The translations under genes and the position numbers were made by a program. A model generated the notes under the pieces. That model worked only from the letters and a program-made list of their open reading frames with translations, was not told the DNA's origin and ran no database searches. A stretch of 5,167 bases of DNA. Source: Cyanobacteria bacterium UBA8156 (GTDB lineage: Bacteria > Cyanobacteriota > Cyanobacteriia > Pseudanabaenales > Pseudanabaenaceae). Positions 1 to 5,167 of this stretch are shown in pieces (position 1 is the first letter of the stretch; each line of letters starts with the position of its first letter). The stretch spans positions 1 to 5,167 of the forward strand of contig DMPD01000317.1 in the NCBI GenBank assembly GCA_003456125.1, written 5' to 3'.

Positions 1-18
1 AACATGGCAACTGCTATA

Positions 19-254
19 CCTACTGCAGTTCCCTGGGAACGAACAAGCGTGCGCTTTTTACCCACTGCAGTTCGCTGGGAACGAACCCGAGTGCACTTTG
101 TTACCCACTGCAGTTCGCTGGGAACGAACCCGAGTGCACTTTTTACCCACTGCAGTTCGCTGGGAACGAACCCGAGTGCACTTTTTACCCACTGCGGTTT
201 GCTGGGAACGAACTCGAGTGCGCTTTTTACCCACTGCGGGGCGCTGGGGGCGAT
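19..254. repeat. Left array of 42-bp tandem repeats (five full units plus a decayed sixth)
   Basis: Units lie at 19-60, 61-103, 104-145, 146-187 and 188-229, with a degenerate partial copy at about 230-254. Units 3 and 4 are identical. Unit 2 differs from them only by one inserted G at position 100, making it 43 bp. Unit 5 has four substitutions and unit 1 has six, so the array is most uniform in the middle and decays at its edges. Each typical unit runs CCCACTGCAG, then GTTCG-CTGGGAA-CGAAC (a 5-bp stem with a 7-nt loop), then the palindrome AGTGCACT followed by TTTTTA. There are no unique spacers, so this is not CRISPR. It resembles the class of long tandem repeats known from cyanobacterial intergenic DNA, but I do not recognise this exact unit. 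Because 42 is a multiple of three, frames stay open through it. I treat it as non-coding. Confidence 0.93.
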
Positions 255-266
255 GCCGCCCAATTT

Positions 267-310
267 GCCCACCGTCGACCCTTATCCTGGGTTCGATGGC
301 AACGCTGGGC
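267..310 (-). terminator. Stem-loop immediately 3' of the DNA glycosylase gene; possible operon terminator
   Basis: Directly after the TAG stop of the leftward operon, 272-281 can pair with 289-299 around a 7-nt loop at 282-288. In the minus-strand RNA this gives nine base pairs, with one A-C mismatch (297/274) and one bulged A (293). An outer 5-bp stem, GCCCA at 267-271 with TGGGC at 306-310, can stack beyond it across an unpaired stretch. No run of U follows, so a standard intrinsic terminator is not demonstrated. It could instead be a 3'-end stabilising or processing structure. Its position, abutting the stop codon and before the repeat array, supports a 3'-end role. Confidence 0.4.
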
Positions 311-871
311 CTACCGGCGCGAAACGGCGGGATGGCCTTCGGTGTACCAGCGCCACGGTAGCTCGATGCCTTGGGTGATGCCAATGCGGGTGGTTTGCCG
401 GATGGCCGATGGCGGGGTCCCCGGCTCTAACCATAATCCCGTGGCGGGGGATAGGGAAGCACCATTGAGTTGGCGATCGATCCCCAACACCCGACACAGT
501 TTGCCGGGGCCGGCGGCCGCCCGCTGGGGTTTCGGGGCGACGATGGCCGGGGGCAAGCAATCCAGCAGCACAGCCCGCACCAGCACGGCGCTGCACATTC
601 CTTCCGCTTCGGTGACGATGTTGAGGCAGTGGTACAGCCCATAGATGAGGTACACGTACAGGCTGCCGGGGGGGCCAAAGATGGCGGCGTTGCGGGGGGT
701 CTGCCGCCGAAACCCATGGCAAGCCGGGTCTCCCTCCCGATAGGCTTCGGTTTCGACGATGATTCCTCGGTAGATGCTACCGTCCAGACGGCGCACCAGG
801 TGCCAGCCCAACAAGCGGGGCGCAACTTCGACCGAACTCAAACCCAACCAATCCAGGTCTGCGGTGACCAT
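311..871 (-). CDS. 3-methyladenine DNA glycosylase, AAG/MPG family
   Basis: This 186-residue protein belongs to the alkyladenine DNA glycosylase family (AAG/MPG, called Mpg or Aag), which excises alkylated purines such as 3-methyladenine from DNA in base excision repair. Visible family motifs are VETEAY at residues 39-44, where E42 matches the catalytic Glu125 of human AAG and Y44 the base-stacking Tyr127. Others are H52 (human His136 equivalent), QTPRN (57-61), FGPPG (65-69), YVYLIYG (72-78), N84 in CLNIV, and GPGKLC (121-126). The length is normal for bacterial members and all expected active-site residues are present, so the gene looks intact. The ATG at 869-871 lies 7 nt after the stop of the upstream solute-binding protein gene. 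No clear Shine-Dalgarno sequence is visible, so translation may depend on re-initiation. It is the last gene of the putative operon. The family call is firm; the reason it sits with iron transport is not known. Confidence 0.95.
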   Translation of the reverse strand: MVTADLDWLGLSSVEVAPRLLGWHLVRRLDGSIYRGIIVETEAYREGDPACHGFRRQTPRNAAIFGPPGSLYVYLIYGLYHCLNIVTEAEGMCSAVLVRAVLLDCLPPAIVAPKPQRAAAGPGKLCRVLGIDRQLNGASLSPATGLWLEPGTPPSAIRQTTRIGITQGIELPWRWYTEGHPAVSRR

Positions 872-878
872 GTTTGTT

Positions 879-2099
879 TCAAACCAAAGCTGAGACGGTG
901 CGTTGGGCGATCGCCAGGGCCTGGTCGGGGGTCTGCCGTTGCAGCAACACCGACTCGATCGCCCGGCCCAAGGCGGCCGATAGCCGGGGATAAAACGGTG
1001 CGAGGGGCCGGGAATTTCCCACGTTCATTTGCTCCAGAAAAACCCCCATGGCCGGTTGGCTGGCCAGGTATTGCCGGTAGCGGGGGCTGGCGATCGCTTT
1101 GCGATTCACCGGGAGGTAGCCCGTGGCGATCGCCCATTCGGTTTGGAAGGGTTCGCTGAGGACAAATTCCACGAACTTCCAGGCGGCTTCTTCCCGAGCC
1201 GGTGTGGAGCGAAACAAAAACAAATTTTCACCGCCGAGGCTGGTGGCCGGTTGGCGATCGTAGGGCAAGGGCATCACCCCGAAATCGACTCCCTGCCGGG
1301 CTATGAACCCCAAAGCCCAAGAGCCGCTGATTTGGAGGGCCACCCGCCCAGCCAAAAAGTCCCCTTCTTCGTAGCCCCGCTCCGGCTGGGACAGCAATGC
1401 CGAGCCCTGCGCCACCAGGTCTTGCCATAGCTGCAACGCCCGCACGGCCCCTTCGGTGTGGAGGGTGGGCCGCCCCTGAACATCCACCAGACGGCCCCCC
1501 GTACTCCCCAAAAACGCCGTCCACAGAAATACCGCAAACTCGCCTTTCCCCAACGGCAAAAAAATGCCCCGGCGATCGCCTTGGCTGAGGGTTTTGGCCA
1601 CGGTCAACAATTCCGGCCAGGTGCGGGGCAGGGTCTGGATGCCAGCCGCCTCCAACAAGCTAGGACGGTGATACAAAGCCACGGTATTGACGGCAAAGGG
1701 CACCGACCAGCGGCGATCGCCCCAGATCGTGGTGCTATCCAGGGCGGGCAACACGTCAGGACGGGAGTCCCGCCAGAAATCATCGAGGGGGCGCAGGGCG
1801 TTTAGCTCCACCAAACGACCCGTAAGGGCTGGGGCATACCACAGCAAATCGGGGACGGTTTCCCCCACCACCGCGGCCAAAATTTTCGGCCCCTGTTGAT
1901 CCGGTTGGCCGGCGTACCGGGCTTCGACCCAGACTTCGCTCTGGCTTTGGTTAAACCGATCCACCAAATCCAAAAACACTTGGCGGTTGCTGGGGGGGTT
2001 GATCCCTTGCCACAACACCGTGCGATCGACGCGGACGGGGGCGCTGCACCCCATCACCCCGCTGGCCGCCAACCCCAACACCACCTGTCGCCGTTTCAT
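879..2099 (-). CDS. ABC-type solute-binding lipoprotein, family 1 (UgpB/MalE-like)
   Basis: This 406-residue protein looks like an extracellular solute-binding protein of the sugar/glycerol-3-phosphate class (COG1653 type). The N-terminus [18 protein letters not shown] has an arginine pair, a short hydrophobic stretch and a lipobox-like VMGC with Cys18. This suggests a lipid-anchored, possibly Tat-exported, periplasmic protein. Family landmarks are [20 protein letters not shown] (131-150), the WPEL..AK.L helix (161-171), [16 protein letters not shown] (248-263), GGENLFLF (289-296), and [24 protein letters not shown] (about 305-332). I chose the ATG at 2097-2099 over an open extension to 2342 because it gives the signal peptide and makes an ATGA overlap with the stop of the permease gene upstream. 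The extension would run inside the permease gene. No ABC permease or ATPase gene lies in the window, so the ligand and partner are unknown. The iron permease neighbour makes an iron-related ligand conceivable, but the family more often binds sugars or polyols. Confidence 0.88.
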   Translation of the reverse strand: MKRRQVVLGLAASGVMGCSAPVRVDRTVLWQGINPPSNRQVFLDLVDRFNQSQSEVWVEARYAGQPDQQGPKILAAVVGETVPDLLWYAPALTGRLVELNALRPLDDFWRDSRPDVLPALDSTTIWGDRRWSVPFAVNTVALYHRPSLLEAAGIQTLPRTWPELLTVAKTLSQGDRRGIFLPLGKGEFAVFLWTAFLGSTGGRLVDVQGRPTLHTEGAVRALQLWQDLVAQGSALLSQPERGYEEGDFLAGRVALQISGSWALGFIARQGVDFGVMPLPYDRQPATSLGGENLFLFRSTPAREEAAWKFVEFVLSEPFQTEWAIATGYLPVNRKAIASPRYRQYLASQPAMGVFLEQMNVGNSRPLAPFYPRLSAALGRAIESVLLQRQTPDQALAIAQRTVSALV

Positions 2100-2935
2100 G
2101 GATTTTTGGGGGTAACCGACCCTTGACGCAGGTAAAAACTTCCTACGATCGCCAGGTAACCGCTCCAGACCAGAGCTTGGCTCCAAAACAGGCGATCGCG
2201 GTACCCCACTAAGACCTTGAGCAACACCCCTACTCCCGTGCGATCGGGCAACACCGCCGCCAAATCCCAGAGTTGGGGCCCCAACACACAGGAATCCGGG
2301 GAACCCCAACACCAACCGGCGATCGCCGCCGCTTTGTCCCACTGGCGGAGGGCAGCCACCGTCAGCCCGGCCCCCAACACCAGCAAAACGGGAGTCAACA
2401 CCTGGAAGAAGCGCCGCACATCAAGCCGCAACCCAAACCGGAACAGGCCCAGACCGAGGGCCGCCGCCAACAACAACCCGGCGATCGCCCCCAGCCAGCG
2501 ACTCCCTTCCGTCAGAGCGCTCACAAACAACACCGTCTCCCAGCCTTCCCGGGCCACCGTCGTCAGCGCCAACACAAACACCGCTGTGCCCCCCTGGCCC
2601 AACGCCCGTTGGGTAGCTGCCGTGAGGTTGCCCTTGAGGGTTTTGGCGTGGCCCGCCATCCAGAGGGTGACCCCCGCCAATACCACCGCCGCGATCGCGC
2701 TGAGGGTGCCGGCCAGCAGCGGCTTGGCCCAGCCCGTCACGGCCCCCAAGCCCACGGCCATCAGCCAACCCAAAGCAGCGCTGAGGGCCACCCCCGCCAA
2801 ACTCCCCCCGGCCAGCGCCGGATACAAATCCCGGCGATCGCCCTGGGTCAAGACCGCGGCCACCATCCCCAAAATCAGGGCCGCTTCGATGCCTTCCCGG
2901 AGGGTGAGGAAGAATGCGGGCAGGGCATCGGTCAT
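2096..2935 (-). CDS. FTR1-family iron permease (EfeU/Ftr1-like)
   Basis: This predicted membrane protein of 279 residues carries both signature motifs of the FTR1/EfeU iron permeases: REGIE at residues 13-17 and REGWE at 129-133, each inside a hydrophobic helix. In the family these glutamate motifs handle iron during transport across the cytoplasmic membrane. About seven membrane segments can be read, near residues 5-29, 38-60, 73-94, 117-140, 146-165, 177-196 and 253-268, as expected. A loop before the last segment holds a CX6C cysteine pair (C209, C216). I prefer the ATG at 2933-2935, 2 nt after the infA stop. A TTG at 2939-2941, overlapping that stop as TTGA, would add two residues and cannot be excluded. 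No good Shine-Dalgarno sequence precedes either. The TGA stop overlaps the start of the solute-binding protein gene by 4 nt. No EfeO or EfeB homologue lies in the window. Confidence 0.93.
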   Translation of the reverse strand: MTDALPAFFLTLREGIEAALILGMVAAVLTQGDRRDLYPALAGGSLAGVALSAALGWLMAVGLGAVTGWAKPLLAGTLSAIAAVVLAGVTLWMAGHAKTLKGNLTAATQRALGQGGTAVFVLALTTVAREGWETVLFVSALTEGSRWLGAIAGLLLAAALGLGLFRFGLRLDVRRFFQVLTPVLLVLGAGLTVAALRQWDKAAAIAGWCWGSPDSCVLGPQLWDLAAVLPDRTGVGVLLKVLVGYRDRLFWSQALVWSGYLAIVGSFYLRQGSVTPKNP

Positions 2936-2937
2936 GG

Positions 2938-3159
2938 TCAAGTTTTCAACCGATAGGTGATCCGGCCCCGGGTGAGGTCGTAGGGAGTCATCTCCACTTT
3001 GACCCGATCGCCCGGCAGAATTTTGATGTAGTGGCGCCGAATTTTGCCGGAGATGTGGGCCAAAACGGTCACACCGTTGTCGAGGGCCACCCGAAACATG
3101 GCATCGGGCAGCGACTCGCTCACCGTACCTTCCATCTCAATCACGCCTTCTTTGCTCAA
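2938..3159 (-). CDS. infA: Translation initiation factor IF-1 (TTG start)
   Basis: This 73-residue protein is IF-1, a single OB-fold factor that binds the 30S A site during translation initiation. The conserved stretches IEMEGTV (7-13), LPDAMFRV (17-24), [11 protein letters not shown] (32-42), [13 protein letters not shown] (44-56) and [11 protein letters not shown] (60-70) are all visible, and the length is standard. The start is TTG at 3157-3159, encoding the expected MSKE-like N-terminus. A GGGAG Shine-Dalgarno sequence at 3170-3174 sits 10 nt upstream, and there is no in-frame ATG in a suitable place (the next is codon 9, inside the conserved fold). The gene heads the leftward cluster. 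In many bacteria infA lies among ribosomal-protein genes, near secY, adk and rpmJ, so its position beside an iron permease is unusual. Whether it is the only copy cannot be told here. Confidence 0.97.
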   Translation of the reverse strand: MSKEGVIEMEGTVSESLPDAMFRVALDNGVTVLAHISGKIRRHYIKILPGDRVKVEMTPYDLTRGRITYRLKT

Positions 3160-3194
3160 GCCGATTTTGCTCCCGCTGTGCAGTTCGTGAACAT
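3156..3194 (-). CDS. Candidate 12-codon upstream ORF overlapping the infA start
   Basis: On the minus strand an ATG at 3192-3194 opens a 12-codon frame ([12 protein letters not shown]) that ends at TGA 3156-3158. That stop overlaps the TTG start of infA as TTGA. A strong AGGAG Shine-Dalgarno sequence at 3204-3208 lies 9 nt before the ATG, better than the infA site itself. The frame is not that of infA, so it is not an N-terminal extension. It could couple infA translation to ribosomes arriving from the leader, or be a chance ORF. Nothing in the peptide suggests a function. Confidence 0.3.
   Translation of the reverse strand: MFTNCTAGAKSA
3170..3174 (-). promoter_or_regulatory. Shine-Dalgarno sequence of infA
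   Basis: GGGAG on the minus strand ends 10 nt before the TTG initiation codon at 3159. It supports TTG as the true start of IF-1. It lies inside the 12-codon upstream ORF, so ribosomes translating that ORF would pass over it. Confidence 0.6.
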
Positions 3195-3248
3195 TTTAGC
3201 TGGCTCCTGGGAAATGTATAGTCGGGAATACCCAGCAAGTGTGTACCG
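3195..3248. promoter_or_regulatory. Divergent promoter region between infA operon and TPR-glycosyltransferase gene
   Basis: The 89-bp gap 3160-3248 separates divergent genes and must supply both promoters unless transcription enters from elsewhere. The best plus-strand -10 is TATAGT at 3217-3222, about 27 nt before the ATG at 3249. On the minus strand TATACA (3220-3215) or TACATT (3218-3213) overlaps it. No convincing -35 hexamer is visible for either direction; plus-strand TTTTAG at 3194-3199 has the right spacing but a poor match. The boxes are tentative. Confidence 0.35.
3204..3208 (-). promoter_or_regulatory. Strong Shine-Dalgarno sequence in the infA leader
   Basis: AGGAG on the minus strand stands 9 nt upstream of ATG 3194, the start of the short upstream ORF. 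It is the best Shine-Dalgarno match in the divergent intergenic region. It is the main reason to take the upstream ORF seriously. Confidence 0.45.
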
Positions 3249-5012
3249 ATGACAGGCGCAAATCCAGAGGCCGAGCTTTTGGCCGTAGGCGAAAACCATC
3301 TGGCGGCGGGACGGCTGGCGGCAGCCTTGGCGGTGTTTCAACAACTGACCCAGGCCTATCCCCAAGGGGCCGCCGGCTTTTGGTACTTGGCCCAGGTGCA
3401 GCGCCGGATCGGCTGGCAGGAATTGGCGATCGAGGCGGAATTGCGGGCCATGGCGTTGGCCCCGGCACACTTCCCCGCCGCATCCCACACGCAATGGGGG
3501 GACTGGTTGCAGACCCGGGGACGGCACCAGGCAGCCCAAACCTGCTATCACCAAGCCTTGACCATCCAGCCCCAGCATTTGCCCGCCCGCCGGGGCTGGG
3601 TCAAAGCTACGTTGTCCTTGGGAGAGGTGGAGGAGGTGCGCGCCCAACTCACGGCTTGGCTGACGACCGACCGGGACTTGGCCGAAGGAAGCGATTGGAA
3701 TCGGTTGGGGGTGGCCCTCGGGGAACAAGGCGATCGCCAAGGGGCCCAAGCATGTTTTTACCAGGCGATTTCGCTGCAACCGGATTTGGCCAATGCCCAC
3801 GCCAATTTGGGACACGCTTTGGTGCAGGAGGGCAAGTACCGCGATGCCCTCACCGCCTTTGAAGAGGCCCTCTCCATCGACCCCGGCCACTACGAGTCTT
3901 ACTACAACCTGGGCACGGTGTTGGCGGAACTGGACGAGCCGGAAACCGCCAGCGACTTTTTCGCCCAAGCCCTCCGGCTCCAACCCAATTTCGTGGCGGC
4001 CCACTACAACCAAGCCCTGTGTGCGATCGAGCAAAACCGTTGGCCGGAAGCCCAAATGCACTTGCAGCGGGCGATCGCCTTGGCCCCCCACGCCGGCGAA
4101 CTGCATTGGAACGCCGGTTATGTGGAACTGGCCTTGGGGAATTGGGAAAAGGGTTTGCCCCAATACATGTGGCATCGCCCCAGCAACAGCGGGTTTGCAC
4201 CGCCCCGGCCCTACGCCAAACCCCTGTGGCAAGGGGAAGACATCTTGTCCCAGCGGCTGTTGGTGTACGACGATCGCGGGTTGGGGGACTGGGTGCAATG
4301 GGTGCGGCTGGCCCCCCTGTTGGCCCAGCGGTGTCGGGAAGTCCTGGTGGAAGCTCCCCCCACCCTCGCCCCCTTGGGGCCGACGGCTCCGGGCGTTCAA
4401 ATTGTGCCCCCCGAAAATTTGGAGGATTGGGAGGTGCATTGCCCGCTGTTTCACGGGTTGCATTACCTGGGGATCACCCCGGAGACGGTGCCCGCGGCCG
4501 TACCCTACCTGCACCTCCCGACACCCGATCCCTGGCCCCCCCACCTCTGGGACGGCGATCGCCCCCGCATTGGCGTGGTGTGGGCCAGCGGTCGCCGGTT
4601 CGATCGCCGGGGGGTATGGCGTTCCTATCGGCAACGTTCCTGCGGTTTGGCGGCCCTGGAACCCCTGCTGGCCCACCCATCGGCTACGTTCTACGGTTTG
4701 CAGGTGGGGCCCGATGCCCAAGACCATCCCTCCCTGCGCAACCTCGCCCCCTACATCCAAAGTTTTGTCGATACTGCTTGGGCGATCGCCCACTTGGACT
4801 TGGTGATTTCGGTAGACACCGCCGTAGCCCATGTAGTAGGAGCTTTGGGCAAACCGGTATGGATTTTGTTGCCCTTTGCCGCCGATTGGCGCTGGGGACG
4901 CGATCGCCCCGATACCCCCTGGTACCCCACGGCCCGTTTGTTCCGCCAACCCAACCGCGGCGACTGGGCCGGGGCGATCGCCCAAGTGGTCACCGCCCTG
5001 TCAACCCTGTGA
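3249..5012 (+). CDS. TPR-repeat protein with C-terminal GT-B-like glycosyltransferase domain
   Basis: This 587-residue protein has two parts. Residues 1 to about 310 are tetratricopeptide repeats, clearest as the helix pairs at about 149-180 (WNRLGVALGEQGDRQGAQAC), 183-214 (AHANLGHALVQEGKYRDALT), 217-248 and 251-282; earlier and later ones are weaker. Residues about 325-585 match the glycosyltransferase-like domain found C-terminal to TPRs in many bacteria, related to family 9 heptosyltransferases. Landmarks are GLGDWVQWVR (344-353), HCPLFHGL (397-404), IGVVWASG (441-448), DLVISVDTAVAHVVGALGKP (517-536) and DWRW...PWYPTARLFRQ (546-567). Similar proteins are often annotated simply as TPR proteins; donor and acceptor are unknown. 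No signal peptide or membrane helix is evident, so it is probably cytoplasmic. ATG 3249 is the first start after an in-frame TAG at 3219-3221. It has no Shine-Dalgarno sequence. The long antisense frame over this gene is a high-GC shadow. Confidence 0.9.
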   Translation: MTGANPEAELLAVGENHLAAGRLAAALAVFQQLTQAYPQGAAGFWYLAQVQRRIGWQELAIEAELRAMALAPAHFPAASHTQWGDWLQTRGRHQAAQTCYHQALTIQPQHLPARRGWVKATLSLGEVEEVRAQLTAWLTTDRDLAEGSDWNRLGVALGEQGDRQGAQACFYQAISLQPDLANAHANLGHALVQEGKYRDALTAFEEALSIDPGHYESYYNLGTVLAELDEPETASDFFAQALRLQPNFVAAHYNQALCAIEQNRWPEAQMHLQRAIALAPHAGELHWNAGYVELALGNWEKGLPQYMWHRPSNSGFAPPRPYAKPLWQGEDILSQRLLVYDDRGLGDWVQWVRLAPLLAQRCREVLVEAPPTLAPLGPTAPGVQIVPPENLEDWEVHCPLFHGLHYLGITPETVPAAVPYLHLPTPDPWPPHLWDGDRPRIGVVWASGRRFDRRGVWRSYRQRSCGLAALEPLLAHPSATFYGLQVGPDAQDHPSLRNLAPYIQSFVDTAWAIAHLDLVISVDTAVAHVVGALGKPVWILLPFAADWRWGRDRPDTPWYPTARLFRQPNRGDWAGAIAQVVTALSTL

Positions 5013-5040
5013 GGATGGCCAAGATCCTTCCAACATCCTC
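5011..5040 (+). terminator. Inverted repeat overlapping the stop of the TPR-glycosyltransferase gene
   Basis: GAGGATG (5011-5017) and CATCCTC (5034-5040) form a perfect 7-bp stem around a 16-nt loop. The left arm begins inside the TGA stop codon. A C-run (5040-5045) rather than a T-run follows, so it is not a canonical intrinsic terminator. It may mark the transcript's 3' end or be chance. Confidence 0.25.
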
Positions 5041-5058
5041 CCCCCAAGGGCGGCCACA

Positions 5059-5167
5059 CCCACGGCAGTTCGCTTGGAACGAACCCGAGTGCGCTTTTTA
5101 CCTACCGCAGTTCGCTTGGAACGAACCCGAGTTCACTTTTTACCTACTCCAGTTCGCTTGGAACGAA
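5059..5167. repeat. Right array of the same 42-bp tandem repeat (two full units plus one cut by the window end)
   Basis: Units lie at 5059-5100 and 5101-5142, with a third from 5143 cut off by the window end. They are in the same orientation as the left array and share its GTTCG...CGAAC hairpin and TTTTTA tail. All three carry T instead of G at unit position 17 (CTTGGAA rather than CTGGGAA), and each varies around unit positions 3-7. The array starts 46 bp after the stop of the plus-strand gene, so it lies in a 3'-flanking region, as the left array does. The true array length is unknown because the window ends in it. Confidence 0.93.

Larger units (their letters stand above)
311..3159 (-). 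other. Predicted four-gene operon infA - FTR1 permease - solute-binding protein - DNA glycosylase
   Basis: All four genes point the same way with junctions of 2 nt (or a 4-nt TTGA overlap if the alternative permease start is used), a 4-nt ATGA overlap, and 7 nt. There is no room for internal terminators or promoters between the coding regions. The unit begins at the divergent promoter region and ends at the stem-loop at 267-310. Co-transcription is an inference from spacing. Confidence 0.75.
907..4981. repeat. Dispersed HIP1 octamers (GCGATCGC)
   Basis: Perfect GCGATCGC palindromes start at 907, 1090, 1126, 1572, 1713, 2192, 2319, 2481, 2691, 2834, 3730, 4071, 4555, 4782, 4900 and 4974, many within the longer GGCGATCGCC. 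This density (16 in 5.2 kb) is typical of HIP1-rich cyanobacterial genomes and is the main taxonomic clue. Five lie in the solute-binding protein gene, five in the permease gene and six in the TPR gene. I see none in infA, the DNA glycosylase gene or either 42-bp array. Confidence 0.9.

Noticed and set aside
19..254. Possible CRISPR array
   Set aside because: The whole 42-bp unit repeats with no unique spacers and no cas genes are nearby.
4..384. Open frames of 87-124 codons running through the left repeat array on both strands, encoding 14-residue periodic peptides
   Set aside because: The unit is 42 bp, a multiple of three, and contains no stops in several frames, so long frames arise automatically. 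The periodic peptides differ by frame, the one-base insertion at 100 breaks the phase, and the same repeat occurs elsewhere outside any gene.
470..1159. A 229-codon plus-strand frame across the glycosylase and binding-protein genes
   Set aside because: It overlaps two well-supported minus-strand genes, and its translation shows no family motif.
2100..2342. An N-terminal extension of the solute-binding protein frame up to 2342
   Set aside because: It lies inside the FTR1 permease coding region and would remove the signal peptide from the N-terminus. The ATG at 2099 with ATGA overlap is a far better start.
3156..4985. A 609-codon open frame antisense to the TPR-glycosyltransferase gene
   Set aside because: It is a high-GC codon-bias shadow with low-complexity composition and no recognisable domain, while the plus strand encodes clear TPR and glycosyltransferase motifs.
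5018..5058. Canonical intrinsic terminator after the plus-strand gene
   Set aside because: The only clean inverted repeat is followed by a C-run, not a T-run. The first T5 tract comes much later, inside the repeat unit and separated by about 10 nt from its hairpin.
19..5167. Composite transposon or integrated element bounded by the two direct repeat arrays
   Set aside because: No transposase, integrase or terminal inverted repeats are present. The enclosed genes include the housekeeping infA, and HIP1 density suggests native chromosome.

Overview
The window looks like GC-rich cyanobacterial chromosome. The octamer GCGATCGC (HIP1, a hallmark of many cyanobacteria) occurs at least 16 times in about 5.2 kb, and the IF-1 and TPR-glycosyltransferase proteins resemble cyanobacterial forms. 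The genus cannot be fixed from the sequence alone. No tRNA, rRNA, CRISPR array, transposase or phage gene is visible.

Layout: (1) 19-254, an intergenic array of a 42-bp tandem repeat: five full units plus a decayed sixth. (2) 267-310, an imperfect stem-loop just past the end of the leftward genes. (3) 311-3159, four tightly packed genes on the minus strand. In transcription order they are infA (translation initiation factor IF-1, TTG start), an FTR1-family iron permease, a lipoprotein-type solute-binding protein of the sugar/UgpB kind, and an AAG/MPG-type 3-methyladenine DNA glycosylase. Spacings are 2 nt, a 4-nt ATGA overlap and 7 nt, so they probably form one operon. (4) 3160-3248, an 89-bp divergent promoter region that also holds a 12-codon upstream ORF whose stop overlaps the infA start. 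(5) 3249-5012, a plus-strand gene for a protein with N-terminal TPR repeats and a C-terminal GT-B-like (family-9-like) glycosyltransferase domain. (6) 5011-5040, a short inverted repeat at its end. (7) 5059-5167, a second array of the same 42-bp repeat in the same orientation, running off the window edge.

How the genes fit together: the permease and solute-binding protein are likely translationally coupled and may share a transport role. The link of IF-1, iron/solute transport and alkylation repair in one transcription unit is unusual and may reflect shared expression rather than a shared pathway. The most distinctive feature is the two-site 42-bp repeat family, with a conserved small hairpin and array-specific variants, lying beyond the 3' ends of both transcription units. 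No complete undescribed system is evident.
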